Assembly (NCBI GenBank): GCA_028554745.1
Contig: JAQOTN010000041.1
Coordinates: 620,001 to 684,000, forward strand
DNA from: Blastocrithidia nonstop
Lineage: Eukaryota; Euglenozoa; Kinetoplastea; Trypanosomatida; Trypanosomatidae
Direction of reading: 5' to 3'
Length of the DNA: 64,000 nucleotides
Below the pieces are notes generated by a model. That model did not search any database, was not told the origin of the DNA, and saw only the letters and a program-made list of their open reading frames with translations. Positions within the stretch are counted from its first letter, which is position 1. Each line of letters begins with the position of its first letter. Made by a program: the position numbers and the translations under genes. Shown here piece after piece: positions 51,572 through 64,000 of the stretch.

Positions 51572-53569
51572 TTACAGCCATGACGGTGCCCATAACCGAA
51601 TTCGACTGTCATCTCCTCCAGTGACGAATAAGTTATCTACCGGACTAGCCGCCATGCCACGCTGAATAAATGTAGGATGTGTAGTTACCTGACACGCCAC
51701 CTGGCCACTATACACACAATAACTATTTACTTCAGTCAGCGATTTACTCTGACATAAAACATGGCTCTCGTCTGCGTTAAAAGTCGCGTGTATACTACGG
51801 TGTTCACACCGTGTAGGTTACCCAAAGGCCATCACCTACGCAGGGCGTGTTATACTATTTATATTAGAAATGTTTGTAGACGTTGCATTATGTGCAGATG
51901 TACGTACAGGTGCCGACACTGAGAGTGAGTTTGAAAGCTTGCGCAAATCTCACAAACGTGCAATCGAGTCCATGCCTGCGGTAAGTACGACATTACCAGA
52001 TCTGCTAAACCGCACACTTGTCACGGGCATCTCACTGTGTGCAGAGGCTATTTGACTAATGACCTTACCACCAATAGCGTCATATAACATGTATGAGCCA
52101 TCCAAGCTTGCAGTCGCAAAGCGGCGTCCTTCTTTGTCATATGCAATAGACGTCAACGCCGCAGAATGTTGAACAGCTTGAGTGTTATTGAACGACGTAG
52201 AATTATCGATTTTGGCATTATTACTACTATTTTTACTATTGCTATCATTATTACTATTGCTGCCTTTGTCATTATTAACATTACTACTACTACTATTACT
52301 AACATTGGTGGTGGTGGTGGTATTATTATTGTGGTGATTTGCATAAAAGTTGATGTATGTCGGTGATGGTGTCAGTATACTGCCAGTAGTTACATTGACC
52401 AAACGTGGTAAATAGTGATCGGTGGCAAGCAAGGTATACTACCCAGATGGGTGAAAACACGCATCACGAGCAGGGAAAGTGTCTTTCACACGAAGCAAAA
52501 TCGACGACGACGGTAATGAGTAATCACGAATGATCACTTCCCCATCAAACGCACCACTCATCAAGACGGGCTAATACGGATGAAAACGAATAAACTACAC
52601 CGATTGCGAGTGTTCAGTAAAATGACGTGCTATGGACAATTATGTTATTTCGTTTACATTGGCAAGTGGGATTGTGTTTCTGCTGTCATCGTGCATTGAA
52701 CCTCTATTTTCACTCTTATTCTTTTCAGATAAACTGCCAAGTTTAATCATTGATGTAGTTTCATCTCTAGAATGGGCAATATTATTGCCAGACTGTGTAT
52801 TTAATGAACTATAATCATTACGATTATATATTGACATGGTCGTGCTTCGTGAGTGCTGAAGTATACGGTAAGGTGTGTGATTTTTTTCCGAACTACTGTG
52901 TAATTAACGTCGTCATTAACTTTAATCTTTGTTAATCGCTCGTAGACGTTGCAGGTTCATAATATCATGTAACGTTTACAGGGCAAAGACGACCGCCAGA
53001 CCATTAGCGCCAGCACAAGAAACAAAATTGCCATCTGCGGAAAAACTTAAATCACGTATCAGCCCATCTAACGGCGCACTACTAAACTGTTCACTCAACT
53101 GTCACATTCGTCGATGCATTTTTCAGCTCTGGCACAACTATAGAGGTATGTATAGTTTTGACAAATCTAAATAACGTTACACTACTTGTTAAGTAGTAAA
53201 TCGTTACTGCGCGCGTGAACTTACTGATTACAAATTTAAACCATTTGCAACAATCTTCTCTAATCTATTGCCGTCACTATAACTATAACCTGGAATAACA
53301 CCAGTAATATCGGTTAAATGCGAGGCAGCAGAATAATACCCATCATGCGATAACTGTCGAATAATTAACTAATACATATGGCGATGCAATGGATTTGCAA
53401 TAAGTTAAACACGAGCGCGTTTGAAACGACTCGATTGATAACTTTCACATTTGGTCTACTGTTATTATGTACACTAACTATTATCACCTTTATTTTAGGT
53501 ATGCTAACTTCCTTCAGCTGTTATTTCATCTACTTATTTTTCCTATCGAGCACAAAACTCCTTTTACAT
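51572..53569 (-). CDS. CSTF1: Cleavage stimulation factor CstF-50
   Basis: 665 residues against about 430 in human CSTF1. CstF-50 is the WD40 subunit of the 3'-end cleavage factor. Seen: an acidic, Glu-rich start (many TAG/TAA); the dimerisation region MYELIIRQLSHDGYYSAASH; then WD repeats SFSADGNFVSCAGANGLAVV, EHSQSVEFIRFHPYEPVLMS with GAFDGEVIIRDYS, ACFHPSGEYTLLATDHYLPR, ALTSIAYDKEGRRFATASLD, VTSVRFSRSGNVVLTAGMDS with IARLWDL, and a final DNLFVTGGDDSRIRLW. The order and the phrases RDYSLP and FHPSGEY follow the animal protein. TGA is the Trp of RLWDL. An Asn/Thr-rich insert lies between repeats (about 52200-52340). In trypanosomatids polyadenylation is coupled to trans-splicing of the next gene, so this factor would serve both. 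Ends TAA 51572. Confidence 0.88.
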
Positions 53570-54693
53570 CGTAAGTAGTAGAAAATAACTTGATAAGTTC
53601 AATACCAAAATCAAAGTTTGAGTGGAATAAAACAAAATTAAGTTGATGAAATTTAATAATATAAAAATTCACTTTTACAAAAAAAAAAAAAAATGCAAAC
53701 GATAGACAATATATATATATATATATATGTTTACAAGCGGTTTGATAAATTAGTACATTTCTTAACTACTGAATAAGTTGTTTGTGCCAATATATTATTT
53801 TTAAAAAAAATAATTAAAACTTTATAGTAATAAGTCAAAATTAAATTGAAAAATTTATAATAAGATATCAATCAAAGATTAACATTTGTAAAAAAGTTTA
53901 GCAGCAAATATAAATTATTACTTATTAACTGACACAACAAATAAAACCTGTTTCTTTCAATACAAGAAAATAGCACTAGTTAGAATGTGAAGCATCGACA
54001 ATCCGTAAAAAAAAGAATATTAAAAAATTTGCATTGTAAAAGATGAAAGACATACAAATGTATATAGTAATAAATCTTTACTCTACCAATTTACAACATC
54101 AAAGAGCAAAACAATTTTACTAAAAGAAAAATAATTGTATTATAATAAATAAACGATTATAGTGTAATATTCGTTCTGATAATATAAAGTGGAAATGTGA
54201 CAGGATAAATATAATTCAAACAAAAAAAAAGTTTATATTTTATCAATATATGAAAAAATATATATTATTATAAACAAAATGAAAAGACACATTATTGTTT
54301 TTTGTTACAACTTATTAAATCACTGATATTTTTTTTACATAGTAAAAAGATTTATTATTGAACTATGCATGTATTATAGTGACTGCAATATACTTGATTA
54401 TGATTATTCGTATATAATATGTAATATACTGTGAATTAAAACAACATGTAATTCTATCAACCAAATCCGCATGTTATCATAACAAATCTAAATTACTTTA
54501 CCACAAGCAAATAATGAACAATATAATCAATAAAATTAAACATATTCACTGAAAAAACATGTAGATCTTATATATAATGTAAACAAAACCAATGAATGTA
54601 AAAGTTAATGCATGCCAGTATATAAACAAATGTTGAATATGTACATGTAAATACTAGAAAAACACTTTAATACATTAATTAATGCTGCAATAT
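53570..54693. other. Intergenic spacer
   Basis: About 1.1 kb between CstF-50 and the start of the transporter array, very AT-rich, with a TA repeat at 53709-53728. No gene seen. Confidence 0.4.
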
Positions 54694-57600
54694 AAAGCTT
54701 ATATAACAACAGTTTATAGTATATATTTTAATAAAATTTAACGTTATTAAAAACAAAATGTTTATTCAAATATTTACTAGTGTGTAAAAAGTATTGAACA
54801 CATTCACAGTTTGTCTGATCTTATCAACAATAATTATGCACAATTTTTTAAAATATCATATTTGTTTGCACATCAACTAAACATCATTATAATTTTTGTA
54901 ACATTGGGTAAACTTAAAATAAGCATTCTGTAAAACATTTCTTCAGTAATAATATCTTTATTAGCTACTGATTACATATATTGTTTAATTAGAATATTTA
55001 CTTCAGCGTTTATGACATTAGTTCTTTTCACATTACAAAATAATGTATTTCAATTGTATACAAAAGTATTTTCATGAGTGAAGTAAAGTATTATAATGTA
55101 AATAATTTTTTTATAATTTTTTTCACATGTGTTTAGAGGAAATGAAGTCGTGTATATCTATTACATTATTCTAACAGCAATTATTTTTAAAAAAACTGAT
55201 ACAAATGTACTAGAGAGAAGCGTTTTTTTAATTTATAAAAGTAAATTATTTTTTTTAAAATTAATATAAAGTATTTAAAAAAATCTAAATGGGATATTGA
55301 GAAAGATGCGTTTTAAATTTAAAGACCTATTGTCATTTGTATGACATTACAATAGTAATTTATTTTATTTTAAAACATGCAGCAAAAAAATAGTCCTTTT
55401 AAAAAATGGAAGTTGATACAATTAGTTGCAGCAGTTCATTTTTCACATTGTATTATGCCATCTATAATTTTTTTTAAAAAAACAGAATGTAAAACACTTA
55501 AAACAGAAATTAAAGATGAAGATGACAAAATTACAATAGATCAAATTTATATCAAACGAGAAGGTGAAAAATATTGGAATGGGTAAAAACTTTGTTGAAT
55601 TGTAATCAGGTTATACACAACAAATAAGCTATTAGACACATATAAGCTTAACTTGAATAAATGGAAAACCTGTAAAAAAATAATAGTAGAGATTGATTTA
55701 TTTTTTTTTAATAAAAAAATGATAAAATTGATTGTGCAGGTGTAAAAATATATAAACTTAATGTAGATGAGGAAGAAAGCTGTTATTTATAATTTATATT
55801 TGGAGGATAGGCAAAACTGTTAGTCATTCAAAAAAAAATAATTTTAACATTAAGTTAAGAATTTTAACTTTTCTGATTATGCTGTGGCTGTTGCTCGTGC
55901 AAATGTTTGAATTGCCTCATCCATGGGTACATGAAAAAGAATTCGACAATTATCATAATATAACCAACAACTCCGAAGAAGATAAAGGTGATAGATTGAC
56001 CTTTATCCTGATTACCAGATGGACCTCCAGAGAGATTTTCAACAGCGATAGGAAACAGCAACGTGGTAAGCAAATTAAACACGAACATGAAAAATGTCAT
56101 AAGTGATGCACCGTATGGTTGAAATGGTTTAGGAAATATATCTTAAAATCATTATAACAAAGTAAGTTGGACCAACGCATAATTGATACGCACCAATGTA
56201 AATAAAAATGCCCGCAATGGCAACACCGTTCTTCACATTTGCTGTTTTTGCGACATTCGGGAAGACTGGTACACCACACAAAAACAAACAACACGTTGCC
56301 GTAATAAAGTTGCCGATGAGGAATAAGGAGCGTAAATGAACTACGCGTGAAAGTGGTAAAATTCCAAATACTACCGCGCCATTTCATGCCATAAGAATAA
56401 TATTTCCAACCATTGGATCTAGGTTGTAACTGCCCATAATCTTAGGAGTATAGTTAGTGACTGCACTGATACCTGTGAATTGCAATGAAATCGCCATACA
56501 GAAACACACAAACAAACGAAATACCATTTGACCAGCGGTATAGCGATCTTCTATCGGTATTTCATTTGACTTTTCCTTATCACTCTTATTACTGCTGCTG
56601 CCTTCATTGCTGTTTGAATGCTCTACATTCTATTTAGGTATGTTTTTCAAAAGTATTGTAATTAGTGGCATTAGAAGTACAACAAATGCATTTATAGTCA
56701 AGAGAATAAGCATTCCTTGCATACGAGCTTTTAAGTAGGCATCACGATTTTCATTATATGGAATTGTATTTCCAAGAGCAATTCCAAATACTGCACCCAT
56801 AAATGCACCAAATGACATAGAAACTTGAAAGATTGTTCCAAATGTCTCACGATACTCCGGAGGGGCATAATAATTTGTGTAAGCAAGAGCAGCATAAGCG
56901 TTTAAACCTATAGCTACACCAAGAACAACACGTGCTGCCCAAAAAAGCCAATAAATATAATATGCGGTTGATATGTGCATAAGTGCACAGGCGATCACTG
57001 CTAGGATACCAGTTACAAAAAATGTAAGCCGGTAACCAATGACTTTTGACAAATGACCACTAGACAAAGCTCCTACCATTGCACCAATAATCATGGCAGC
57101 TCCTAATAAACCAGATTTAGATGATGTGTAACCTACCTGATTGCCACACTTATTATTATTATAATTTCAAACACAATTCTTGTCGCTGCTACATTCACTG
57201 AGAGTAAAGTATGCCTAATTACAAGTTGTCCTGTCAGCCCATACACAACGTCCAACATTGGTAGAAGCGTTTATGTCCCATTTGCAGTTTGAACCTGACA
57301 AAGTAGAACACGAAACAGGAGCTTTGTACAATTCACAGTTGGTCGCGTAAACATACAATTGTAAATAAGCTCCAAAAATACCATTAGCGTAGCCAAGGAA
57401 GAACGGAGCAATGATCACTGGTGCTATAATTAATAAAATCTTTACGCTGCAAATTGGAGGTGGTTTAGTGTGTACGTTATCGACATGAACTGGCTCATTG
57501 TGATCAGCATCACTGTCACCACTGAAAGAGAGGTTTTACATTTTGTTCAAATCTTCCTGCAATTAAACTTAAGCAGCACCATTCTGACGAATCTCCGCAC

Positions 57601-58966
57601 CCATGTTAGCCTAGAGTGAATTTAACATGTTGGCGGGTGTTGTCTATATAGGAAAATTTCAAATGTATTTTTTTAATAACTATTTTCACTTGTGTTCAAT
57701 ATCTTAGCCCTTTGAAATATGGTATATTATATCGCTGGAAAGATCTATAGAATAAAGTTATGTATAGTCAACAGTTAATAAAGCAAGTAATGTTTAATTA
57801 ATACGATACAGAAATTTTTTTTAAAAATGTAGTAATGTGTATATGAAAAGATAGTAAACAAAGTCACATTCTGATTATCTTTGAAAGAATATAACATCAA
57901 CATTTACTTTTTATTTACTTTACAAATGTATATATTGTAATCAATCAAACATTTATCAACACTACAAATACTAAAACAAACAATTTTCTTCAGTTTTAAT
58001 AAAATTTTTTCAAAAATATTTTGCACTCTTGTAAGTTATAACAACAATTCAAGTCTCAATTCATCGTTGCTAGAAAATAAAAGTAATTTGCACTTACTTT
58101 TACTTTTACAGTCTCTACAACATAACAAAAACTGATCAGAGAAAAGTGAAAATAAATAAAGTAGTTGACATGAGATGTAGAAATAAGACGTACGTTTGCT
58201 AAACTAAAATATAAGAAAATACATTCAGGTTAAAAGTTTCACATAAGATATTATCGAAAACATAATTTGGACAACATAAATATATAAATATCTACATTTG
58301 CGTATAATTTCATGGGATTGATATAAATGTTTGTAGATAAAGTGTGCTTTGATACAAATCTGTAGATTACAATATTAGTTGCACATATTGCAAACAAATT
58401 GCTTTCTAAAGAAAAAAATATTATAATGCGGATTGATAACTACAAAACAATAGCGTTTGTCATAAAGTAATAAACGTTTTCATTTTGATCTGGTAAAATA
58501 AAGAAATCAAAAATCAATATTTATAATAAAGTAGAGATTTTTATTGAGTTTTACTAATTATTTTTTTTTTAATTTTAGATGTAATAAATGATCGAATTCT
58601 AAACAAGAAAGTACGGAAAATTAAGCAATTATTTTGCTAATTATTGAAAAAAGTATGTAAAATTTGAACGAACGTATAAATAATTATGATCATATAAATA
58701 CTTTATGTGTATGCATAAAATATATCTACGTACGTATTAAAATATTTGCTTTTTAATGCTAATAAATAAACGTATTATTTACTTTTTTAATTTGTACTGG
58801 AATTTCACGAACGAATAATTAAAAATGGTGTATTTTTTCAAGTTAATGGAAGTCAATCTTATCTGACATGATAATCTTCCTTCAAAAAACAAACATCATC
58901 AACATTTTATATTTGCCCTTGACCTCATTGTTCTGTGTTAAAGAATTTAATTTATACGCTATAAAT
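54694..58966. repeat. Transporter array, unit 1 (about 4.27 kb)
   Basis: Direct repeat unit holding one hexose-transporter gene and its flanks. The same sequence restarts at 58967 and at 63862. Differences from unit 2 are few point changes, three blocks absent here (see unit 2) and small gaps. Confidence 0.92.
55864..57628 (-). CDS. THT-type hexose transporter, copy 1, frameshifted
   Basis: About 588 codons. Trypanosomatid THT proteins are 12-TM MFS facilitators for glucose and fructose. Seen: MLNSLEANMGAEIRQNGAAE start, TM1 ILLIIAPVIIAPFFLGYANG, a Cys-rich outer loop typical of THT (CSTLSGSNCKWD, then CSSDKNCVWN), GLLGAAMIIGAMVGALSSGH, RVVLGVAIGLNAYAALAYTN then APPEYRETFGTIFQVSMSFG, a long central loop, FTGISAVTNYTPKIMG, MAWNGAVVFGILPLSRVV, and FQPYGASLMTFFMFVFNLLT. 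UGA codes Trp in MAWNG and CVWN; TAG codes Glu in the loop and centre. Compared with copy 2 there are four extra bases near 56142-56146 (ttaa-type), which shift the frame about 95 codons before the end, so this copy would lose its last TMs unless the change is an assembly error. Confidence 0.87.
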
Positions 58967-60396
58967 AAAGCTTATATAACAACAGTTTATAGTATATATT
59001 TTAATAAAATTTAACGTTATTAAAAACAAAATGTTTATTCAAATATTTACTAGTGTGTAAAAAGTATTGAACACATTCACAGTTTGTCTGATCTTATCAA
59101 CAATAATTATGCACAATTTTTTAAAATATCATATTTGTTTGCACATCAACTAAACATCTTTATAATTTTTGTAACATTGGGTAAACTTAAAATAAGCATT
59201 CTGTAAAACATTTCTTCAGTAATAATATCTTTATTAGCTACTGATTACATATATTGTTTAATTAGAATATTTACTTCAGCGTTTATGACATTAGTTCTTT
59301 TCACATTACAAAATAATGTATTTCAATTGTATACAAAAGTATTTTCATGAGTGAAGTAAAGTATTATAATGTAAATAATTTTTTGAGAAAATATTTCACA
59401 TGTGTTTAGAGGAAATGAAGTCGTGTATATCTATTACGTTATTCTAACAGTAATTATTTTTAAAAAAACTGATACAAATGTACTAGAGAGAAGCGTTTTT
59501 TTAATTTATAAAAGTAAATTATTTTTTTAAAAATTAATATAAAGTATTTAAAAAAATCTAAATGGGATATTGAGAAAGATGCGTTTTAAATTTAAAGACC
59601 TATTGTCATTTGTATGACATTACAATAGTAATTTATTTTATTTTAAAACATGCAGCAAAAAAATAGTCCTTTTAAAAAATATTTAAATCTAGTCATTTGT
59701 GTATAAGTGTATGTTTCCTGATAATTATATGTATTTGAATGAAGTAATAAATAACAAAAAACGAATGAAAGTTTTTATAATTGAAAATTGAAAGTTTCAT
59801 CGTTATCATGCACGCTCCACAATATACACTTGTCCAAGCAGTATGAAAATAAATATTAATATAAAATTTTTTATGATAATAAAGAAGATATTAATTTATA
59901 AAAATAGTTCACTGCTTTTACTATATGTATTTTCTTTTTTGTAGAAGTTGATACAATTAGTTGCAGCAGTTCATTTTCACATTGTATTATGCCATCTATA
60001 ATTTTTTTTAAAAAAACAGAATGTAAAACACTTAAAACAGAAATTAAAGATGAAGATGACAAAATTACAATAGATCAAATTTATATCAAACGAGAAGGTG
60101 AAAAATATTGGAATGGGTAAAAACTTTGTTGAATTGTAATCAGGTTATACACAACAAATAAGCTATTAGACACATATAAGCTTAACTTGAATAAATGGAA
60201 AACCTGTAAAAAAATAATAGTAGAGATTGATTTATTTTTTTTAATAAAAAAATGATAAAATTGATTGTGCAGGTGTAAAAATATATAAACTTAATGTAGA
60301 TGAGGAAGAAAGCTGTTATTTATAATTTATATTTGGAGGATAGGCAAAACTGTTAGTCATTCAAAAAAAAATAATTTTAACATTAAGTTAAGAATT
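57629..60396. other. Intergenic spacer between transporter copies
   Basis: About 2.8 kb, AT-rich. It contains the 5' flank of copy 1 (to 58966) and the 3' flank of copy 2. No other gene seen. Confidence 0.5.
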
Positions 60397-62155
60397 TTAA
60401 CTTTTCTGATTATGCTGTGGCTGTTGCTCGTGCAAATGTTTGAATTGCCTCATCCATGGGTACATGAAAAAGAATTCGACAATTATCATAATATAACCAA
60501 CAACTCCGAAAAAGATAAAGGTGATAGATTGACCTTTATCCTGATTACCAGATGGACCTCCAGAGAGATTTTCAACAGCGATAGGAAACAGCAACGTGGT
60601 AAGCAAATTAAACACGAACATGAAAAATGTCATAAGTGATGCACCGTATGGTTGAAATGGTTTAGGAAATATATCAATCATTATAACAAAGTAAGTTGGA
60701 CCAACGCATAATTGATACGCACCAATGTAAATAAAAATGCCCGCAATGGCAACACCGTTCTTCGCATTTGCTGTTATATTTGCGACATTCGGGAAGACTG
60801 GTACACCACACAAAAACAAACAACACGTTGCCGTAATAAAGTTGCCGATGAGGAATAAGGAGCGTAAATGAACTACGCGTGAAAGTGGTAAAATTCCAAA
60901 TACTACCGCGCCATTTCATGCCATAAGAATAATATTTCCAACCATTGGATCTAGGTTGTAACTGCCCATAATCTTAGGAGTATAGTTAGTGACTGCACTG
61001 ATACCTGTGAATTGCAATGAAATCGCCATACAGAAACACACAAACAAACGAAATACCATTTGACCAGCGGTATAGCGATCTTCTATCGGTATTTCATTTT
61101 GACTTTTCATATCACTCTTATTACTGCTGCTGCCTTCATTGCTGTTTGAATGCTCTACATTCTATTTAGGTATGTTTTTTGTAATTAGTGGCATTAGAAG
61201 TACAACAAATGCATTTATAGTCAAGAGAATAAGCATTCCTTGCATACGAGCTTTTAAGTAGGCATCACGATTTTCATTGGTTATATGGAATTGTATTTCC
61301 AAGAGCAATTCCAAATACTGCACCCATAAATGCACCAAATGACATAGAAACTTGAAAGATTGTTCCAAATGTCTCACGATACTCCGGAGGGGCATAATAA
61401 TTTGTGTAAGCAAGAGCAGCATAAGCGTTTAAACCTATAGCTACACCAAGAACAACACGTGCTGCCCAAAAAAGCCAATAAATATAATAGGCGGTTGATA
61501 TGTGCATAAGTGCACAGGCGATCACTGCTAGGATACCAGTTACAAAAAATGTAAGCCGGTAACCAATGACTTTTGACAAATGACCACTAGACAAAGCTCC
61601 TACCATTGCACCAATAATCATGGCAGCTCCTAATAAACCAGATTTAGATGATGTGTAACCAACCTGATTGCCACACTTATTATTATTATAATTTCAAACA
61701 CAATTCTTGTCGCTGCTACATTCACTGAGAGTAAAGTATGCCTAATTACAAGTTGTCCTGTCAGCCCATACACAACGTCCAACATTGGTAGAAGCGTTTA
61801 TGTCCCATTTGCAGTTTGAACCTGACAAAGTAGAACACGAAACAGGAGCTTTGTACAATTCACAGTTGGTCGCGTAAACATACAATTGTAAATAAGCTCC
61901 AAAAATACCATTAGCGTAGCCAAGGAAGAACGGAGCAATGATCACTGGTGCTATAATTAATAAAATCTTTACGCTGCAAATTGGAGGTGGTTTAGTGTGT
62001 ACGTTATCGACATGAACTGGCTCATTGTGATCAGCATCACTGTCACCACTGAAAGAGAGGTTTTACATTTTGTTCAAATCTTCCTGCAATTAAACTTAAG
62101 CAGCACCATTCTGACGAATCTCCGCACCCATGTTAGCCTAGAGTGAATTTAACAT
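60397..62155 (-). CDS. THT-type hexose transporter, copy 2, frameshifted
   Basis: Same protein as copy 1: start Met at 62153-62155, end TAA at 60397, with an intact C-terminal half here (ITANAKNGVAIAGIFIYIGA to PWMRQFKHLHEQQ). Relative to copy 1 it has four extra bases (ggtt) near 61280, in the segment coding NTIPYNENRDAYLK, which shift the frame between TM5 and TM6. It also lacks nine bases in the loop (LITKNIPK for LITILLKNIPK), in frame, and has three extra bases adding one residue (NVANITANAK). Each copy is therefore whole where the other is broken. The pattern fits two decaying tandem copies or consensus errors in a collapsed, near-identical array. Confidence 0.87.
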
Positions 62156-63861
62156 GTTGGCGGGTGTTGTCTATATAGGAAAAACTTCTTGATTGTCAAC
62201 ACGATTCATTAATATTGCAAACGAAACCACAAATAATAACAAATAATAAAGCAAATAATTTTTATAATGAACTCAGCGAATAGAATGGTAAAATAAAGAA
62301 TAGTGCAAATGACGATGAGGAACAATAAAGATTTTCCCTTTTTAACTTAATGTATTTTCCTTGAATTTTGTAAAATCACTGAATTGACAGTGTGTCAACT
62401 TCAAATAAAACTTATATATATATATATGTATTTTTTTAATAACTATTTTCACTTGTGTTCAATATCTTAGCCCTTTGAAATATGGTATATTATATCGCTG
62501 GAAAGATCTATAGAATAAAGTTATGTATAGTCAACAGTTAATAAAGCAAGTGATGTTTAATTAATACGATACAGAAATTTTTTTTAAAAATGTAGTAATG
62601 TGTATATGAAAAGATAGTAAACAAAGTCACATTCTGATTATCTTTGAAAGAATATATCATCAACATTTACTTTTTATTTACTTTACAAATGTATATATTG
62701 TAATCAATCAAACATTTATCAACACTACAAATACTAAAACAAACAATTTTCTTCAGTTTTAATAAAATTTTTTCAAAAATATTTTGCACTCTTGTAAGTT
62801 ATAACAACAATTCAAGTCTCAATTCATCGTTGCTAGAAAATATAAGTAATTTGCACTTACTTTTACTTTTACAGTCTCTACAACATAACAAAAACTGATC
62901 AGAGAAAAGTGAAAATAAATAAAATAGTTGACATGAGATGTAGAAATAAGACGTACGTTTGCTAAACTAAAATATAAGAAAATACATTCAGGTTAAAAGT
63001 TTCACATAAGATATTATCGAAAACATAATTTGGACAACATAAATATATAAATATCTACATTTACGTATAATTTCATGGGATTGATATAAATGTTTGTAGA
63101 TAAAGTGTGCTTTGATACAAATCTGTAGATTACAATATTAGTTGCACATATTGCAAACAAATTGCTTTCTACTGAAAAAATATTGTAATGCGGATTGATA
63201 ACTACAAAACAATAGCGTTTGTCATAAAGTAATAAACGTTTTCATTTTGATCTGGTAAAATAAAGAAATCAAAAATCAATATTTATAATAAAGTAGAGAT
63301 TTTTATTGAGTTTTACTAATTATTTTTTTTTTAATTTTAGATGTAATAAATGATCGAATTCTAAACAAGAAAGTACGGAAAATTAAGCAATTATTTTGCT
63401 AATTATTGAAAAAAGTATGTAAAATTTGAACGAACGTATAAATAATTATGATCATATAAATACTTTATGTGTATGCATAAAATATATCTACGTACGTATT
63501 AAAATATTTGCTTTTTAATGCTAATAAATAAACGTATTATACGTTCAGCCATCACTATATCTAAGTGTGCTAAGCTATTTATAATTAAAAATGTTTTTAA
63601 CTAGTTTAAGCTGATTGACTTTGAAACAACACCTGTAATATTGTGATAATATTCTTCTTTCTTTACATTGTATATTTGTTTTTAATTTGTACTGGAATTT
63701 CACGAACGAATAATTAAAAATGGTGTATTTTTTCAAGTTAATGGAAGTCAATCTTATCTGACATGATAATCTTCCTTCAAAAAACAAACATCATCAACAT
63801 TTTATATTTGCCCTTGACCTCATTGTTCTGTGATAAAGAATTTAATTTATACGCTATAAAT
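62156..63861. other. 5' flank of transporter copy 2
   Basis: AT-rich, no gene seen; includes two of the three blocks that are absent from unit 1. Confidence 0.45.
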
Positions 63862-64000
63862 AAAGCTTATATAACAACAGTTTATAGTATATATTTTAAT
63901 AAAATTTAACGTTATTAAAAACAAAATGTTTATTCAAATATTTACTAGTGTGTAAAAAGTATTGAACACATTCACAGTTTGTCTGATCTTATCAACAATA
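63862..64000. repeat. Transporter array, start of unit 3
   Basis: The last 139 bases restart the repeat unit, matching 54694 onward and 58967 onward. The array therefore continues past the window. Confidence 0.88.

Larger units (their letters stand above)
58967..63861. repeat. Transporter array, unit 2 (about 4.9 kb)
   Basis: Second direct repeat, nearly identical to unit 1 apart from three extra blocks at about 59681-59943, 62185-62428 (ending in a TA repeat) and 63541-63679. None has recognisable terminal inverted repeats or coding sequence. Confidence 0.9.

Noticed and set aside
55377-55586. Plus-strand open frame of 69 codons in the transporter spacer
   Set aside because: In unit 2 the same sequence is split by a 263-base block and has a one-base difference in a T run, so it is not conserved as coding.
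59681-63679. The three extra blocks in unit 2 as mobile elements
   Set aside because: No terminal repeats, target-site duplications or coding capacity could be seen; deletions in unit 1 are equally likely.
1-64000. Ciliate- or diplomonad-type code (UAR as Gln)
   Set aside because: UAR aligns to Glu, not Gln, in PRP31, RGG2 and CstF-50, and UGA is Trp rather than the stop. The gene content is kinetoplastid.
1-64000. tRNA, rRNA or spliced-leader RNA genes
   Set aside because: Scanning spacers by eye for T-loop and A/B-box-like sequences found nothing convincing; a covariance-model search could still find one.

Overview
The window looks like nuclear DNA of a kinetoplastid flagellate that uses the Blastocrithidia-type nuclear code, in which UGA reads as Trp, UAG as Glu, and UAA as Glu inside genes and as the terminator at their ends. 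Read with the standard code the minus strand is only fragments. Read with this code it resolves into 19 long genes. The code is supported by alignment to known motifs: UGA is the Trp of the DHHC-CPW motif and of WD40 repeats. UAG and UAA fall on conserved Glu positions of PRP31, an RRM and a CEP19-like domain. Kinetoplastid identity is supported by RGG2 (mitochondrial RNA editing), a TDR1/Tc52-type double glutathione-S-transferase, tandem THT-like hexose transporters, no recognisable introns, and all genes on one strand. The DNA is AT-rich, roughly one third G+C by eye.

Layout in genomic order; transcription runs from high to low coordinates. 328-4963: an unknown protein, a CEP19-domain basal-body protein, and the splicing factor PRP31. 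5373-9611: an MFS_1-like transporter and a tetraspanin-like protein. 9940-16911: one reading frame of about 2,320 residues of unknown function. 17596-22683: a large six-TM protein, or two genes. 23296-23973: a small mitochondrial protein. 25320-28922: a DHHC palmitoyltransferase. 31357-33795: a Gln/Asn-rich protein. 35486-38866: an ADAT1-like tRNA adenosine deaminase. 40282-43131: TDR1 and an unknown protein. 44053-47482: RGG2 and an Mpv17-like protein. 48225-53569: a PSI-repeat membrane RING protein and CstF-50. 54694-64000: a tandem array of hexose-transporter units, two complete plus the start of a third.

The genes form no single pathway. They are a typical mixed polycistronic array with RNA processing (PRP31, CstF-50, ADAT1, RGG2), membrane transport (MFS, THT, Mpv17), and membrane or flagellar functions (tetraspanin-like, DHHC, PSI-RING, CEP19). 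Proteins are swollen by Asn, Gln, Ser, Asp and Glu tracts, some written in runs of consecutive former stop codons. No tRNA, rRNA, CRISPR array or mobile element was recognised. Gene ends carry inherent doubt because UAA is both sense and stop; where two UAA codons stand in tandem after the last conserved-looking sequence, that point was taken as the end.
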